Source: CBDCTM01 sp965222005 (GTDB lineage: Bacteria > Bacteroidota > Bacteroidia > Chitinophagales > Saprospiraceae). From it: a DNA stretch of 64,000 nt. The position numbers were made by a program, and so were the translations under genes. The notes beneath the pieces are model-generated. The model ran no database searches. It had not been told where the DNA came from and was given only the letters and a program-made list of their open reading frames with translations. Each line of letters starts with the position of its first letter. Position 1 is the first letter of the stretch. The stretch spans positions 2,852,001 through 2,916,000 of the forward strand of contig OZ244935.1 of assembly GCA_965222005.1 (NCBI GenBank), in the 5' to 3' direction. This document shows, piece after piece, positions 1-8,783 of this stretch.

Positions 1-1048
1 GGATATGAAGATTTGGTATATCATTCAATGAATTCCAAACAATATCCAGTATCTCTTCTTCTCGTTTTTGAATGTTTTGTACCCCCATCTCCTCTTTCAA
101 CTGTATGCACATGGCTGCTTTTATGGTTTGTAAAAAAGCAGGGGTGCCGCCATCCTCTCGAACTTCTATATTTTCAATGTACTTATGTTCTCCCCAGGGG
201 TTTGTCCAATCAACAGTGCCTCCTCCCGGATTGTCAGGTATGGAATTAGCATACAGCTTTTGATTGAAGATTAGGATGCCTGTGGTGCCCGGACCACCGA
301 GGAATTTATGAGGAGAAAAATAAATAGCATCAAGAAAGCGACCTTTTTCATCATCGGAGTGCATGTCAATCGAAACATAGGGAGCCGAACAGGCAAAATC
401 GACAAAACAAAAACCATTGAATTGGTGTATCAGTTCTGCTATATCTAAATAGGGTGTTACAATTCCTGTTACATTTGAGCAGGACGTTATGGCTGCTATT
501 TTTGTTTTTCGATTGCCATATTGTTCAATGGCGCCTTGAAAATGTTCTATTGAAACCAAGCCTTTCTCATCTGGTGGCACCACTACCACATCTGCAATCG
601 TTTCAATCCATGTTGTTTGGTTGGAGTGATGTTCCATATGCGAGACAAAGACCACCGGCCTGTCTTGTTCGTTCAGGGAAATCTTATCTTTAAATGACTC
701 GTGTATTTTGAGTCCCAATATTCGTTGAAATTTATTCACAACACCTGTCATGCCAGCATTGGAGGAAATAAGAATATCCTTTTCAGAGGCTCCAACGTGG
801 GTCTTTATTATTTGTTGGGCTCTGTGGTAAGCATAGGTCATCATCGAGCCAGTACCATTCATATCGGTATGTGTATTGGCTACAAACGGAAGAAACTTTT
901 GACGTAAGCGCTCTTCAATTGGTAAGAACATCCTGCCACTTGCCGTCCAGTCTGCATAAACTATTCTAATGGACTCATGCACAGGTGTTTTAATCGTTTG
1001 GTGTTGACCTATGATGCCATTGCGGTATTTTGAAAAATGCTGCTCCAT
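1..1048 (-). CDS. Class V aminotransferase / cysteine desulfurase-like enzyme (partial, C-terminus outside window)
   Basis: Reading the minus strand from an ATG at 1048 gives 349 uninterrupted codons running off the left edge. The product begins MEQHFSKYRNG and shows the class V (NifS/CsdA/SufS-like) PLP-enzyme layout: an early VYADWTASG, an HMEHHSNQTTW stretch corresponding to the conserved histidine region, CSNVTG, VDFACSAP with the PLP-ring aspartate, and SPHKFLGGPGTTG, where the lysine is the expected Schiff-base residue. Family knowledge: such enzymes are desulfurases, kynureninase-like or isopenicillin-epimerase-like. The exact substrate cannot be told, and no Suf/Isc partner lies on the visible side. 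It is a single gene; the next gene (M48 protease) is on the same strand 314 bp upstream. Confidence 0.85.
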   Translation of the reverse strand, partial: MEQHFSKYRNGIIGQHQTIKTPVHESIRIVYADWTASGRMFLPIEERLRQKFLPFVANTHTDMNGTGSMMTYAYHRAQQIIKTHVGASEKDILISSNAGMTGVVNKFQRILGLKIHESFKDKISLNEQDRPVVFVSHMEHHSNQTTWIETIADVVVVPPDEKGLVSIEHFQGAIEQYGNRKTKIAAITSCSNVTGIVTPYLDIAELIHQFNGFCFVDFACSAPYVSIDMHSDDEKGRFLDAIYFSPHKFLGGPGTTGILIFNQKLYANSIPDNPGGGTVDWTNPWGEHKYIENIEVREDGGTPAFLQTIKAAMCIQLKEEMGVQNIQKREEEILDIVWNSLNDIPNLHI

Positions 1049-1074
1049 AAGTATTTTGTATAGCATTGCATACC

Positions 1075-1116
1075 GCCAACATGCTCTCCTGCTGTGTCAG
1101 CGGAAAGCATGTTGGC
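1075..1116. repeat. 11-bp perfect inverted repeat upstream of the aminotransferase gene
   Basis: The arm gccaacatgct (1075-1085) is perfectly inverted as agcatgttggc (1106-1116), with a 20-nt loop. A second small hairpin (agtgc/gcact) follows at 1117-1135. The CAACATG core recurs at 1266-1342. The 314-bp gap 1049-1362 has no gene that I can support. Confidence 0.55.
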
Positions 1117-1265
1117 AGTGCATTTTGTCAAGCACTTTACAATATAAAAATCGGTATTTTATTTTTCTTGGGCAAACAGTCCGACAAAAGCAAGTACTGT
1201 CAGACAGATCGTGCCCATACTCCCATTAGTCCGGCACGCTTGTTTTTTCAGATGGCGAAATTTCA

Positions 1266-1342
1266 GAGCATGTTGGGGAATTGGTCTTTTAGACGAAAAA
1301 GTGGCATTTGCAATCAAATTATTAAAATCCCAACATGCGCTC
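1266..1342. repeat. Short MITE-like element with imperfect terminal inverted repeats
   Basis: The left end gagcatgttgggg (from 1266) is matched by the inverted right end cccaacatgcgctc (to 1342); the second arm carries two extra bases. The ends resemble the GAGCGTGTTTGG termini of the 160-bp element at 7218-7377, so the two may belong to one family. The body is A+T-rich and non-coding. It lies just beyond the 3' end of the M48 gene. No convincing target duplication was seen. Confidence 0.4.
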
Positions 1343-1362
1343 AAACTTCAGGCGCTTGTTCA

Positions 1363-2193
1363 TCACCCTCCTCTGCTATACTTCCGGATCGCCTCGTCGA
1401 TTTTTTCAATTCGGTTGGTAGGGCTCGGATGTGTGCTGAAAAACTCCGACTGTCGGTTTGCTCCGCCACTGGCCTCTTCCAAAATACGCATCACCCCTTT
1501 GAGGGCATGCGGATCGTAGCCGGCTTCCAACATGAGTCGCACACCCAGATCATCCGATTGCAATTCCTGGTCGCGGCCGTACTTCATATTGATGAGGTTG
1601 GCAATCATTTGAGCTGCCTGGGCTGTACCATAATCACCCGCAGCTACCACAGCGGCGCCGGTAAGGCCCTGCGTCAGCTCTTGCTTGGCAATACGTTCAG
1701 CGCCGTGCCGTGCTACCACATGGCCAATCTCATGGCCGAGTACTCCGGCTAGTTGGTCCTCCGATTCGAGGCGCGAAGCAAGCGCCGCAGTGATGAATAC
1801 CTGACCGCCCGGCAGCGCAAAAGCATTGACCAGGCGCGGATCGGCAAGCAGATGAAAGTCGAATTGGTATTCAGTAGAACGGGCAATAGAATTGTTGACC
1901 AGCCGTTGGCCGACTTGCTTTACAAGCGCCTGGCCCTGCGGATCGGGGTGGAGGCCGCCGTGTTGTTGGATCATGGAAGGGGCACTCTGCAAACCGAGCT
2001 GTATTTCCTGATCGATTGATAGACTGACCTGCTGTTTTTCATCCGTGATAGGATTGTATTGAGTATTACTGTAATATTTAAACACTGCAAAAAGGGCCAG
2101 GGCCACGCCTATGATGAGGCCTCCTTTTCCCATGCCTCCTCTGCCACCAAAGCCTCTTCTACCGCCGTATTGTGGTGATTGTCTGTAAGCCAT
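1363..2193 (-). CDS. M48-family membrane-anchored zinc metalloprotease
   Basis: The product is 276 aa if it starts at ATG 2193 (MAYRQSPQYGG); an upstream extension to 2265 is possible but reads as non-coding leader. It has an Arg/Gly-rich cytoplasmic tail (res. 9-25), one membrane segment (about 25-39), then a peptidase_M48 domain with the zinc motif HEIGH at 154-158 and the third-ligand helix ELQSDD (Glu210) typical of the HtpX/Oma1/BepA/YcaL clan. Family role: turnover of misfolded or membrane proteins and outer-membrane assembly quality control, with the domain facing the periplasm. C-terminal FSTHPSPTNRI is the usual family end motif. It is divergent from ribA, and the ~200-bp gap between them must hold both promoters. 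Confidence 0.9.
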   Translation of the reverse strand: MAYRQSPQYGGRRGFGGRGGMGKGGLIIGVALALFAVFKYYSNTQYNPITDEKQQVSLSIDQEIQLGLQSAPSMIQQHGGLHPDPQGQALVKQVGQRLVNNSIARSTEYQFDFHLLADPRLVNAFALPGGQVFITAALASRLESEDQLAGVLGHEIGHVVARHGAERIAKQELTQGLTGAAVVAAGDYGTAQAAQMIANLINMKYGRDQELQSDDLGVRLMLEAGYDPHALKGVMRILEEASGGANRQSEFFSTHPSPTNRIEKIDEAIRKYSRGG

Positions 2194-2360
2194 AATAACT
2201 GTGATTTTGTGGAAAAATACTGGAACTGGTAATTTGGAGCTGGAAACTAAAGCTAAAAGTAACAATATTCTAAATCCCAGCGGGCAGAATTTACATACAT
2301 TTTAGGATATTTATGAAATAGCTCGAAACCAGCGGGGCTCCGGCTTGTTTAATAATTGCG

Positions 2361-2368
2361 TATTTTTG
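2361..2368 (+). promoter_or_regulatory. Candidate Bacteroidota -7 element for ribA
   Basis: The sequence tatttttg matches TAnnTTTG, the -7 consensus of Bacteroidota primary sigma factor promoters, and lies 24 bp before the ribA ATG. No good -33 TTG is present at the expected spacing. Confidence 0.4.
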
Positions 2369-2392
2369 TACACTATCAATTGATTATTGATC

Positions 2393-2998
2393 ATGAAACC
2401 CAAAGTAGAGGCCCATTTACCAACCTGCTGGGGAACGTTCAACTTATTTGCTTATCCGAATAGCCGGGATGCAAATCTGCCTCACTTAGCCTTGGTGCAT
2501 CAAAAAATGGATGCTTCAAAGCCTGTGTTTTTGCGGGTTCATTCCGAATGCCTGACCGGAGATGTCTTTGGGTCAAGCCGTTGCGATTGTGGAGAGCAAC
2601 TGCACAAAGCCTTACAGATTGCGGGCAGCCAGCAAGGGGTATTGCTGTACTTGAGGCAAGAGGGTAGAGGCATTGGATTGATCGATAAATTGAGAGCCTA
2701 CAACCTGCAAGACAAAGGATACAACACGGCTGAAGCTAATACGCGACTCGGTCACCAGGTAGATCCGCGCAGATACGACATAGCTGTTGAAATCATGCAT
2801 GATTTGGGCATACAGGCTATCCACCTCATCACTAATAATCCTGAAAAGATCAAGGCTGTTGAGGAATCACAGATCAAAGTGGTGAGCCGTATTCCTGTTA
2901 TCATTAAGCCAGGGAAGGACAATGCGGCCTATCTGAAAACCAAAGAAGATTTGATGGGGCATTTACTACAGCAGGGCAGAGGAGGCAGAAAGAGTTGA
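2393..2998 (+). CDS. ribA: GTP cyclohydrolase II
   Basis: This 201-aa protein performs the first step of riboflavin synthesis, GTP to 2,5-diamino-6-ribosylamino-4(3H)-pyrimidinone 5'-phosphate. The zinc cysteines are visible as C53, C64 and C66 in SECLTGDVFGSSRCDCGEQ, matching the spacing of the E. coli enzyme. The GTP/catalytic segment RQEGRGIGL is at 88-96, followed by LRAYNLQDKGYNTAEAN and LITNNPEKI. The length equals stand-alone RibA, so this is not the RibBA fusion. ATG 2393 is preferred to the in-frame TTG at 2387. No other rib gene is in the window. Confidence 0.95.
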   Translation: MKPKVEAHLPTCWGTFNLFAYPNSRDANLPHLALVHQKMDASKPVFLRVHSECLTGDVFGSSRCDCGEQLHKALQIAGSQQGVLLYLRQEGRGIGLIDKLRAYNLQDKGYNTAEANTRLGHQVDPRRYDIAVEIMHDLGIQAIHLITNNPEKIKAVEESQIKVVSRIPVIIKPGKDNAAYLKTKEDLMGHLLQQGRGGRKS

Positions 2999-3062
2999 TG
3001 TAAAATCCTATCTTCACCCAACCACCACTATCCAGCCTAATTTTTACAATAAACTATTGATT

Positions 3063-5711
3063 ATGAAATCCATAATCTTAAGCACCCTGTTGCTGCCGTT
3101 ATGTTGGATAGTTGGCTTTGGCCAGAACAGCCGGCCTTCGATAGTTCCCAAAAAATACTTCACCCAAAAGGTACAAAAGGAGGCTCCTGTGCTGGATGGT
3201 CGGATCGAGGATGCCTGTTGGCAAAACGTGGATTGGGGAGGTGACTTCATTCAGTACCAACCGGATGATGGCAAGCCACCCAGTCAGCAAACTTCCTTTA
3301 AAATCCTGTATGATGCAAAATTCCTATACGTTGGATTTCGCTGCCACGATACCGATCCCGACAAAATCGTAAAACGAATGTCGCGGCGGGATGGCTTTGA
3401 AGGCGATTTCATCGAAATCAATATCGATAGTTATCACGATCTGAAAACGGCATTCAGCTTCACCATTTCAGCTTCCGGAGTGAAAGGAGATGAGTTTATT
3501 TCCAATGACGGAAATGAGTGGGATGAAAGCTGGAACCCCATCTGGGATGCCAAAACGGCGATTGACGATCAGGGCTGGACTGCTGAAATGCGCATTCCTC
3601 TGAGTCAATTGCGCTTTGCCAAAGCAGAAGCGATGGTTTGGGGCATTCAATTCACCCGCCGGATTTTTAGAGACCAAGAGCGCTCCGTGTGGCAGCCAAT
3701 TTCCCGAAATGCCGGCTACTGGGTGAGTGGTTTTGGCGAATTGCATGGCCTGGAAGGTATTCAACCGCAAAAGCAAATCGAAATACAACCTTATGGCTTG
3801 GCACAGTTGGAGTCGTTTGCCGAAGAAGCCCACAACCCCTTCGCCACCGGCTTCGACCAGCGATTTTCGGCAGGCCTTGATGGAAAAATTGGCCTGACCA
3901 GCGATATGATCCTCGATTTTACGATCAATCCGGATTTTGGGCAGGTAGAGGCCGATCCTTCCGCACTAGTGCTGGATGGCTTTGAAATAATATTTTCCGA
4001 ACGACGCCCCTTTTTCATTGAAAGCCGAAATATTTTTGAGTATCCGGTTGCGGGTACCGGATTTGGCGGTCCCTATGATTCCGACCTCCTTTTCTACTCA
4101 CGACGCATTGGCGGCGCACCGCATGCATCACCCGATACGGAAGATCACGAGTTTTATGAGTCGCCCCAAAGTACCTCTATTCTGGGGGCAGCAAAATTCA
4201 GCGGGAAAACAAAAAAAGGGCTTTCCATAGGGATTCTTGAAAGCGTAACTGCTGAAGAGATGGCCGAAATTGACAGCCATGGAGAGCGGCGCGAAGAGGT
4301 GGTTGAGCCACGTACCAGCTACTTTGTAGGGCGTTTGCAGCAGGACATGGATCGAGGCAATACGGTGTTGGGCGGCATGTTTACAGCCACCAACCGCAGC
4401 CTGGAGGACACGGGCCTCGATGATCTGCACCAAAGCGCATATAGCGGAGGCCTGGATTTCGCCCGGTTTTGGAATAACCGCTCCTGGCAGCTCAATGCCA
4501 AAGCAGTATTTAGCCATCTCAACGGAAGCGTGGCTGCCATCACCGATGTACAAGAAAGCTTTGGCCACTATTTCCAACGGCCCGATGCCGATCACCTGAA
4601 AGTAGATACGAGCCTTACATCGCTCACCGGGCACGGCGGTACAGTACGTATCGGCAAATATGGCGGAGAGTGGCGTTTTGAGACGGGTGTCACCTGGCGT
4701 AGCCCGGAGCTGGAGCTGAATGATCTGGGTTTTCTCCGCAATGCTGACGAGATCAATTATTTTAACTGGGTAGGCTATCGAAGGACCCGCCCCTTTTCGA
4801 TATTCCGTCGCTTCAATGCCAATTACAATCACTGGTCGCGATGGGATTTCGGAGGCCGGAATTTGTATCGGGCCCTCAATGTCAATTTCTTTAGCCAGTT
4901 CAAAAACTTTTGGGCAATAGGAGGAGGTTTCAATTATGAAAATCTGGACATTAGCAATACGGCTCTTTTTGGCGGCCCTACACTCCGGCGGCCTAATGGC
5001 ATAGCGCAATGGCTCTTTGTCTCAAGTGATGAGCGCAAAAAAGTGAGTGTATCCTACAATTTGTTCAATGCCTGGGCTGCAGAAGAAGCGGTTCGGGCCG
5101 AGGGGCACAATTTTGGCGTTCGATTGCAGCCGGTGAATGCCTTTAATATTACCATAGAATCCGGCTATAAGCACTTTGCCAGGAAGTTTATCTATGTAAC
5201 GGATGCCAGCTTCAACAATGAAACGCGCTACATCGGTGCCTCCCTCGATCAAAAGACCTTTAGCACTGCCATTCGCTTCAACTATTCCATCACTCCCGAT
5301 CTAAGCATTCAGTATTATGGCTCTCCCTTTGTTTCGCGGGTGCGCTATAGTGATTATAAGTTCATCGTCGATCCTTTGGGTAAGAAAGTAGCGGATCGTC
5401 ATCAGTTATATAGCGAGCAGCAGATTAGCTTCAATGAGAAGGAAGAAGTTTTTTTCGTCGATGATGATCTCGATGGCCAGCCAGATTACAATTTTGACCA
5501 ACCAGATTTCACCTTCGTACAGTTTCGTTCCAATCTGGTGGCTCGCTGGGAATATATCCCGGGATCAGAGTTGTTTTTGGTATGGTCGCAAGGCATGACG
5601 GACGACATAGATGCCCAAGGAAAGCTGTTCGGGACCTTGGAAAACAGGCTGGCACTGGATAAAATCCACAACATATTTCTGGTCAAGTTGACCTATCGCT
5701 TTTTGCTGTAG
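3063..5711 (+). CDS. Secreted CBM9-like / DUF5916 outer-membrane protein
   Basis: The product is 882 aa. Starting from ATG 3063 it has a clean signal peptide (MKSIILSTLLLPLCWIVGFG, then Q). Residues ~30-230 form the carbohydrate-binding-like module common in Bacteroidota (APVLDGRIEDACW, then FLYVGFRCHDTDPDKI and WTAEMRIPLSQLRF). The rest matches the DUF5916 pattern: FTINPDFGQVEADPS, an aromatic ERRPFFIE motif, then many alternating strands ending in KLTYRFLL, which suggests an outer-membrane beta-barrel. Its function is unknown; such proteins are often found in Saprospiria and Cytophagia. It begins 64 bp after ribA, and its 3' end is followed within ~35 bp by the insertion sequence. Confidence 0.85.
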   Translation: MKSIILSTLLLPLCWIVGFGQNSRPSIVPKKYFTQKVQKEAPVLDGRIEDACWQNVDWGGDFIQYQPDDGKPPSQQTSFKILYDAKFLYVGFRCHDTDPDKIVKRMSRRDGFEGDFIEINIDSYHDLKTAFSFTISASGVKGDEFISNDGNEWDESWNPIWDAKTAIDDQGWTAEMRIPLSQLRFAKAEAMVWGIQFTRRIFRDQERSVWQPISRNAGYWVSGFGELHGLEGIQPQKQIEIQPYGLAQLESFAEEAHNPFATGFDQRFSAGLDGKIGLTSDMILDFTINPDFGQVEADPSALVLDGFEIIFSERRPFFIESRNIFEYPVAGTGFGGPYDSDLLFYSRRIGGAPHASPDTEDHEFYESPQSTSILGAAKFSGKTKKGLSIGILESVTAEEMAEIDSHGERREEVVEPRTSYFVGRLQQDMDRGNTVLGGMFTATNRSLEDTGLDDLHQSAYSGGLDFARFWNNRSWQLNAKAVFSHLNGSVAAITDVQESFGHYFQRPDADHLKVDTSLTSLTGHGGTVRIGKYGGEWRFETGVTWRSPELELNDLGFLRNADEINYFNWVGYRRTRPFSIFRRFNANYNHWSRWDFGGRNLYRALNVNFFSQFKNFWAIGGGFNYENLDISNTALFGGPTLRRPNGIAQWLFVSSDERKKVSVSYNLFNAWAAEEAVRAEGHNFGVRLQPVNAFNITIESGYKHFARKFIYVTDASFNNETRYIGASLDQKTFSTAIRFNYSITPDLSIQYYGSPFVSRVRYSDYKFIVDPLGKKVADRHQLYSEQQISFNEKEEVFFVDDDLDGQPDYNFDQPDFTFVQFRSNLVARWEYIPGSELFLVWSQGMTDDIDAQGKLFGTLENRLALDKIHNIFLVKLTYRFLL

Positions 5712-5743
5712 TACCGTTCAAAAAATTGAAAAGAGGATTTTAG

Positions 5744-7213
5744 CTTGACTTTACTATTTTTTCAAAACTCAAGCAACGGCTTGAGTGAGTATGTACCACA
5801 AGTACCTGATTTTTTCAGAATAACTTTGGACAATGGTATTTGTATTGCTTATTGAAAGTTTGGTTTTACGCAAGATTTCTATTCTGACAGCAGCAAGGAC
5901 GTCTGAAAAGGTTACATGCCTTTTTCTATACCAGGCAGTTGCGTTTGGCTCTATTTGCTGGTTGCTGTTTAAGTGTTGAGCAAACAGACAAGTGATCGAG
6001 AACAAGGCCATTAGGCTAGGAGTAGATCGCTCGATAGCCAGATCAGACCATTGGCGTTGAGTCTCCACTCCGAGGTGTCTTCGTACTTCAGCAAAAGTTA
6101 CTTCGACGCGCCATCGTCTGACAAAGAATGAGACGACTTTTTTGTCCTCTAATTCAAAGTCGGTGCATCCGAGTAAAACAGGTTCCAATATTCCTTGTGG
6201 GTCTTTAACAAGTACCCATTTGATTTTTACTAACACAGTATTGGAACTGCGCCAAATAGCGATGCCGGAGGTGATCATCATCTCTTTTTTAGTGTGGCCA
6301 TACCACTCGGAGAAAACGACTTTTGTCCATTTGATGCGCTTGTCCGTCAGACGTTTTTCCATACTAAGCAGTCGCTTGCCGACTGGCGGTTTTGGCCCCC
6401 TTTTGTTTTTAGGGTATTGCTTTGGAGGCAACTCATACAAACGAGCATTAAGTTTCATCCTAGCAATCATACCTATTCCTACTTGTTGGGCATGCATAAA
6501 CAACTCGAAGGTGGCAAAAGAGCCATCCCCCGTTAAATATATAGCTCGTCCTAGCTTTGCACTCTGTCGGCTTAACCAACTTAGAACCTGCCTGGCCCAA
6601 TCAGTCAACTTCTTTGCTGGCTTGTCCCGATCTGTATAATATCGCTCTGATGGACACAGCACCGTTAACACAGGAAGTGCCCAATAAGCTCCTGCTTCAA
6701 GCCATGGCAAATGAGTTAGCACCATCAAGGAAAGCCAACGCAAACCACTACACTTAACAAAGTGACTTTTGGAAGAGCGAACAGGATCCCGATAAATACC
6801 ACGCTTGTTAATCTTGTAACCCCAACGGCGTTCAATCGTGTCATCTAAACCAACAACGATTGGTCTTCCTTTTGGAATAAAAGCCTTGACTATTAAACTA
6901 AGTAATATCTCGCTAATTTGCTTGGCTGACCACTTGTCCTGACTAAGTACGCGGTGATACTTGGGAAAGTTTTTTTCCCAACGCAAACCAACACTCCGAA
7001 GTATGTTGCAAACCGTTCTACTGCCTGGACAAATAATAGCTCCTGTTAATAGTAAAACTACTTTTGGCCATACATCTTTGCGAAATACAAATGAAAAATA
7101 CGATATTGTGTCTTGAAATCCTGAAGGTAATTGTAGCATCTTTAGAAGGTTCAGATACTCTAAAGTAACAAAGCTTTCGGGATTTCTTATTTTTCAAAAG
7201 TAGTAAAGTCCAG
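5744..7213 (-). mobile_element. Complete IS701-family insertion sequence (~1470 bp)
   Basis: The left terminal repeat cttgactttacta (5744-5756) and the inverted right end tagtaaagtccag (7201-7213) match at 12 of 13 positions. Directly flanking copies of TTAG (5740-5743 and 7214+1 to 7218, with a further matching T outside) fit the 4-bp YTAR target duplication known for the IS701 family. The element carries one intact transposase gene on the minus strand. The target site coincides with the left edge of the MITE-like element at 7218. Confidence 0.85.
5769..7139 (-). CDS. IS701-family DDE transposase
   Basis: This is a 456-aa DDE (DDE_5-type) transposase. Visible catalytic candidates are the aspartate pair in VVGLDDTIERR (res. 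~99-100), D205 in YLTGDGSFATFE and E346 in RRWRVEVTFAEVRRHLG, which is followed by the ETQRQWSD segment typical of the family. The gene is intact and fills the element between its inverted repeats, so the copy may still be active. Cut-and-paste mobility is family knowledge. Confidence 0.92.
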   Translation of the reverse strand: MLQLPSGFQDTISYFSFVFRKDVWPKVVLLLTGAIICPGSRTVCNILRSVGLRWEKNFPKYHRVLSQDKWSAKQISEILLSLIVKAFIPKGRPIVVGLDDTIERRWGYKINKRGIYRDPVRSSKSHFVKCSGLRWLSLMVLTHLPWLEAGAYWALPVLTVLCPSERYYTDRDKPAKKLTDWARQVLSWLSRQSAKLGRAIYLTGDGSFATFELFMHAQQVGIGMIARMKLNARLYELPPKQYPKNKRGPKPPVGKRLLSMEKRLTDKRIKWTKVVFSEWYGHTKKEMMITSGIAIWRSSNTVLVKIKWVLVKDPQGILEPVLLGCTDFELEDKKVVSFFVRRWRVEVTFAEVRRHLGVETQRQWSDLAIERSTPSLMALFSITCLFAQHLNSNQQIEPNATAWYRKRHVTFSDVLAAVRIEILRKTKLSISNTNTIVQSYSEKIRYLWYILTQAVA

Positions 7214-7217
7214 TTTA

Positions 7218-7377
7218 GAGCGTGTTTGGAATTTACCCTTCGGTGCATTAGTGCAAAATTTAATTCTGTACTTCATTATTTTTCATCGCCATAGCGTTGG
7301 CTATGCCTCAAAAAAAGGCTTCGCCCAAAATTAAATTTTACTACTACTGCTTCCAAAAGCAATTTCCAAACACGCTC
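7218..7377. repeat. MITE-like 160-bp palindromic element
   Basis: The terminal inverted repeats are GAGCGTGTTTGGAA (7218-7231) and its exact complement (7364-7377), flanked by TTA on both sides (7215-7217 and 7378-7380), a plausible 3-bp target duplication. Inside are a second inverted pair (aaatttaatt / aattaaattt) and a central hairpin catagc-gttg-gctatg, so the whole element can fold into one long stem. It encodes no transposase. The remaining 7381-7550 stretch shows no supportable gene. Confidence 0.7.
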
Positions 7378-7550
7378 TTATTTTTGAATAATACTGAAAA
7401 AGCTTATCTGGATTTTGTAGATGGTTCGTGAAAAATGGCCTGACTGCCTGAAAGCCTAAAAGAGCAGCCTTACATTTATTGCTCAGGCGCCTGATGAGAT
7501 GCACCGCCTGATTGTATAAACCGAGTGCTGCAATCCGAACACATTCGCAG

Positions 7551-7754
7551 CTAGGCTTTCTCCGGCATTTTACACTCCTCATCCGGTTTTTTCCCACAAA
7601 CTGTACATTCCCCGATCTGGTTTTTTAGCATCGGGTTGTTGGTGGCACAGGTGCCTCGAAACTCCTTGCCCGTGACAATGTGGCGAATGTTGATAAGCAT
7701 AAAGGAAATGCCAAAAACGGCAAAGATGATGGCCAGCACATATAGAAAATTCAT
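7551..7754 (-). CDS. Small single-pass membrane protein with C-terminal cysteine cluster
   Basis: The product is 67 aa. One N-terminal membrane helix (MNFLYVLAIIFAVFGISFML) is followed by a soluble tail with GTCATNNPML and CTVCGKKPDEEC, i.e. four cysteines arranged like a small metal or redox site. I recognise this as a conserved short Bacteroidota membrane protein of unknown function; homologues carry the same CA(S/T)NN and C-x-x-C-G-K features. It is divergent from mazG. Confidence 0.75.
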   Translation of the reverse strand: MNFLYVLAIIFAVFGISFMLINIRHIVTGKEFRGTCATNNPMLKNQIGECTVCGKKPDEECKMPEKA

Positions 7755-7826
7755 AGGTAGCTTTTTCGTTCGCTAATCGCCTGAAATCAGGAATTAATTT
7801 TTTGAGCAGTGCTGCATCAACAAATA

Positions 7827-7858
7827 TTGGCTCAAAAGAGTTTTCTTTGCCATCTTTG
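7827..7858 (+). promoter_or_regulatory. Possible promoter of mazG
   Basis: A TTG at 7827-7829 and catctttg at 7851-7858 (one mismatch to TAnnTTTG) are separated by 21 bp, 16 bp before the chosen ATG. Confidence 0.3.
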
Positions 7859-7873
7859 CGGCAGCCAAAGTGC

Positions 7874-8680
7874 ATGAATATGCAAAACTACGACAATTCC
7901 CCGCCAAATACCAGCCGATTGCAATACCAGCTCGATGCCTTTGCCCGCTTGTTAAAGATTATGGACGAATTGCGGGAGCAATGCCCCTGGGATCGCAAAC
8001 AAACTTTTCAAAGCTTACGCAACCTCACCATCGAAGAGACCTACGAACTGGCTGATGCCATACTCGATGAAAATACCGATGAAATCAAAGAAGAGCTGGG
8101 TGATATTATGCTGCATATGGTGTTTTATGCCCGCATTGCCGATGAGCAAGGTGCATTCGATATTGCGGATGCTCTGCACCACGTTTGCGAAAAACTCATC
8201 CAACGCCACCCCCATATTTATGGCGACGTCCAGGTGAAGGATGAAGAGGAGGTTAAAAAGAATTGGGAGCAGCTCAAACTGAGTGAGGGCAAAAAATCAG
8301 TGTTGAGCGGGGTGCCTCGCTCTTTGCCTGCTATGGTGAAGGCCTATCGCATGCAGGAGAAAACCAAACAGGTAGGCTTTGAGTGGGAAAATGAGCAACA
8401 GGTGTGGGAGAAAGTAAGTGAAGAGATGGATGAGTTGAAGGAGGTGATGGACCAGCGGCAGCCACATGATAAGCTCGAAGAGGAGTTTGGCGATGTACTA
8501 TTTAGCCTTGTCAACTATGCCCGCTTTCTAAAGATCGATCCGGAAACGGCGCTGGAGCGCGTCAACCAAAAGTTCAAACGGCGCTTTGAATACATTGAAG
8601 CCCATGCGCCCAAAGCCCTGACAGAGATGAGCCTGGAGGAGATGGATGCTCTGTGGAATGAAGCAAAAAGGGAGGATTGA
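7874..8680 (+). CDS. mazG: Nucleoside triphosphate pyrophosphohydrolase MazG
   Basis: The product is 268 aa from ATG 7874 (a second ATG at 7880 is equally possible; the upstream TTG at 7802 gives an unlikely extension). Two MazG folds are visible. The first has CPWDRKQTFQSLRNLTIEE and EETYELADAI with the metal-binding ExxE, then EELGDIMLHMVFYARIA. The second has EEMDELKEV and EEFGDVLFSLVNYARFL. The family converts NTPs, including aberrant ones and ATP, to NMP plus PPi as house-cleaning. Length and double-domain form agree with the typical enzyme. Confidence 0.95.
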   Translation: MNMQNYDNSPPNTSRLQYQLDAFARLLKIMDELREQCPWDRKQTFQSLRNLTIEETYELADAILDENTDEIKEELGDIMLHMVFYARIADEQGAFDIADALHHVCEKLIQRHPHIYGDVQVKDEEEVKKNWEQLKLSEGKKSVLSGVPRSLPAMVKAYRMQEKTKQVGFEWENEQQVWEKVSEEMDELKEVMDQRQPHDKLEEEFGDVLFSLVNYARFLKIDPETALERVNQKFKRRFEYIEAHAPKALTEMSLEEMDALWNEAKRED

Positions 8681-8726
8681 CGGAAGTTTTGGGGAGAATT
8701 ATTCTACCTTTAAATGAAAAAAGTTT

Positions 8727-8734
8727 TACCTTTG
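8727..8734 (+). promoter_or_regulatory. Candidate -7 promoter element of rpsO
   Basis: The sequence tacctttg is a full TAnnTTTG match 50 bp before the rpsO ATG. The -33 element is not obvious. Confidence 0.45.
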
Positions 8735-8783
8735 CACCCGCTATAACTGATTTATGTAATCACTAATGGTAAAAATTTAAACA

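Noticed and set aside
1066..1752. 228-codon plus-strand open frame
   Set aside because: Mostly antisense to the M48 protease with its HEIGH zinc site; no recognisable features of its own.
4128..5009. 293-codon minus-strand open frame
   Set aside because: It lies completely inside the DUF5916 gene, whose plus-strand protein has signal peptide and family motifs.
7331..7597. 88-codon minus-strand frame across the MITE-like element
   Set aside because: Half of it is the inverted-repeat element and it overlaps the real small membrane protein in another frame.
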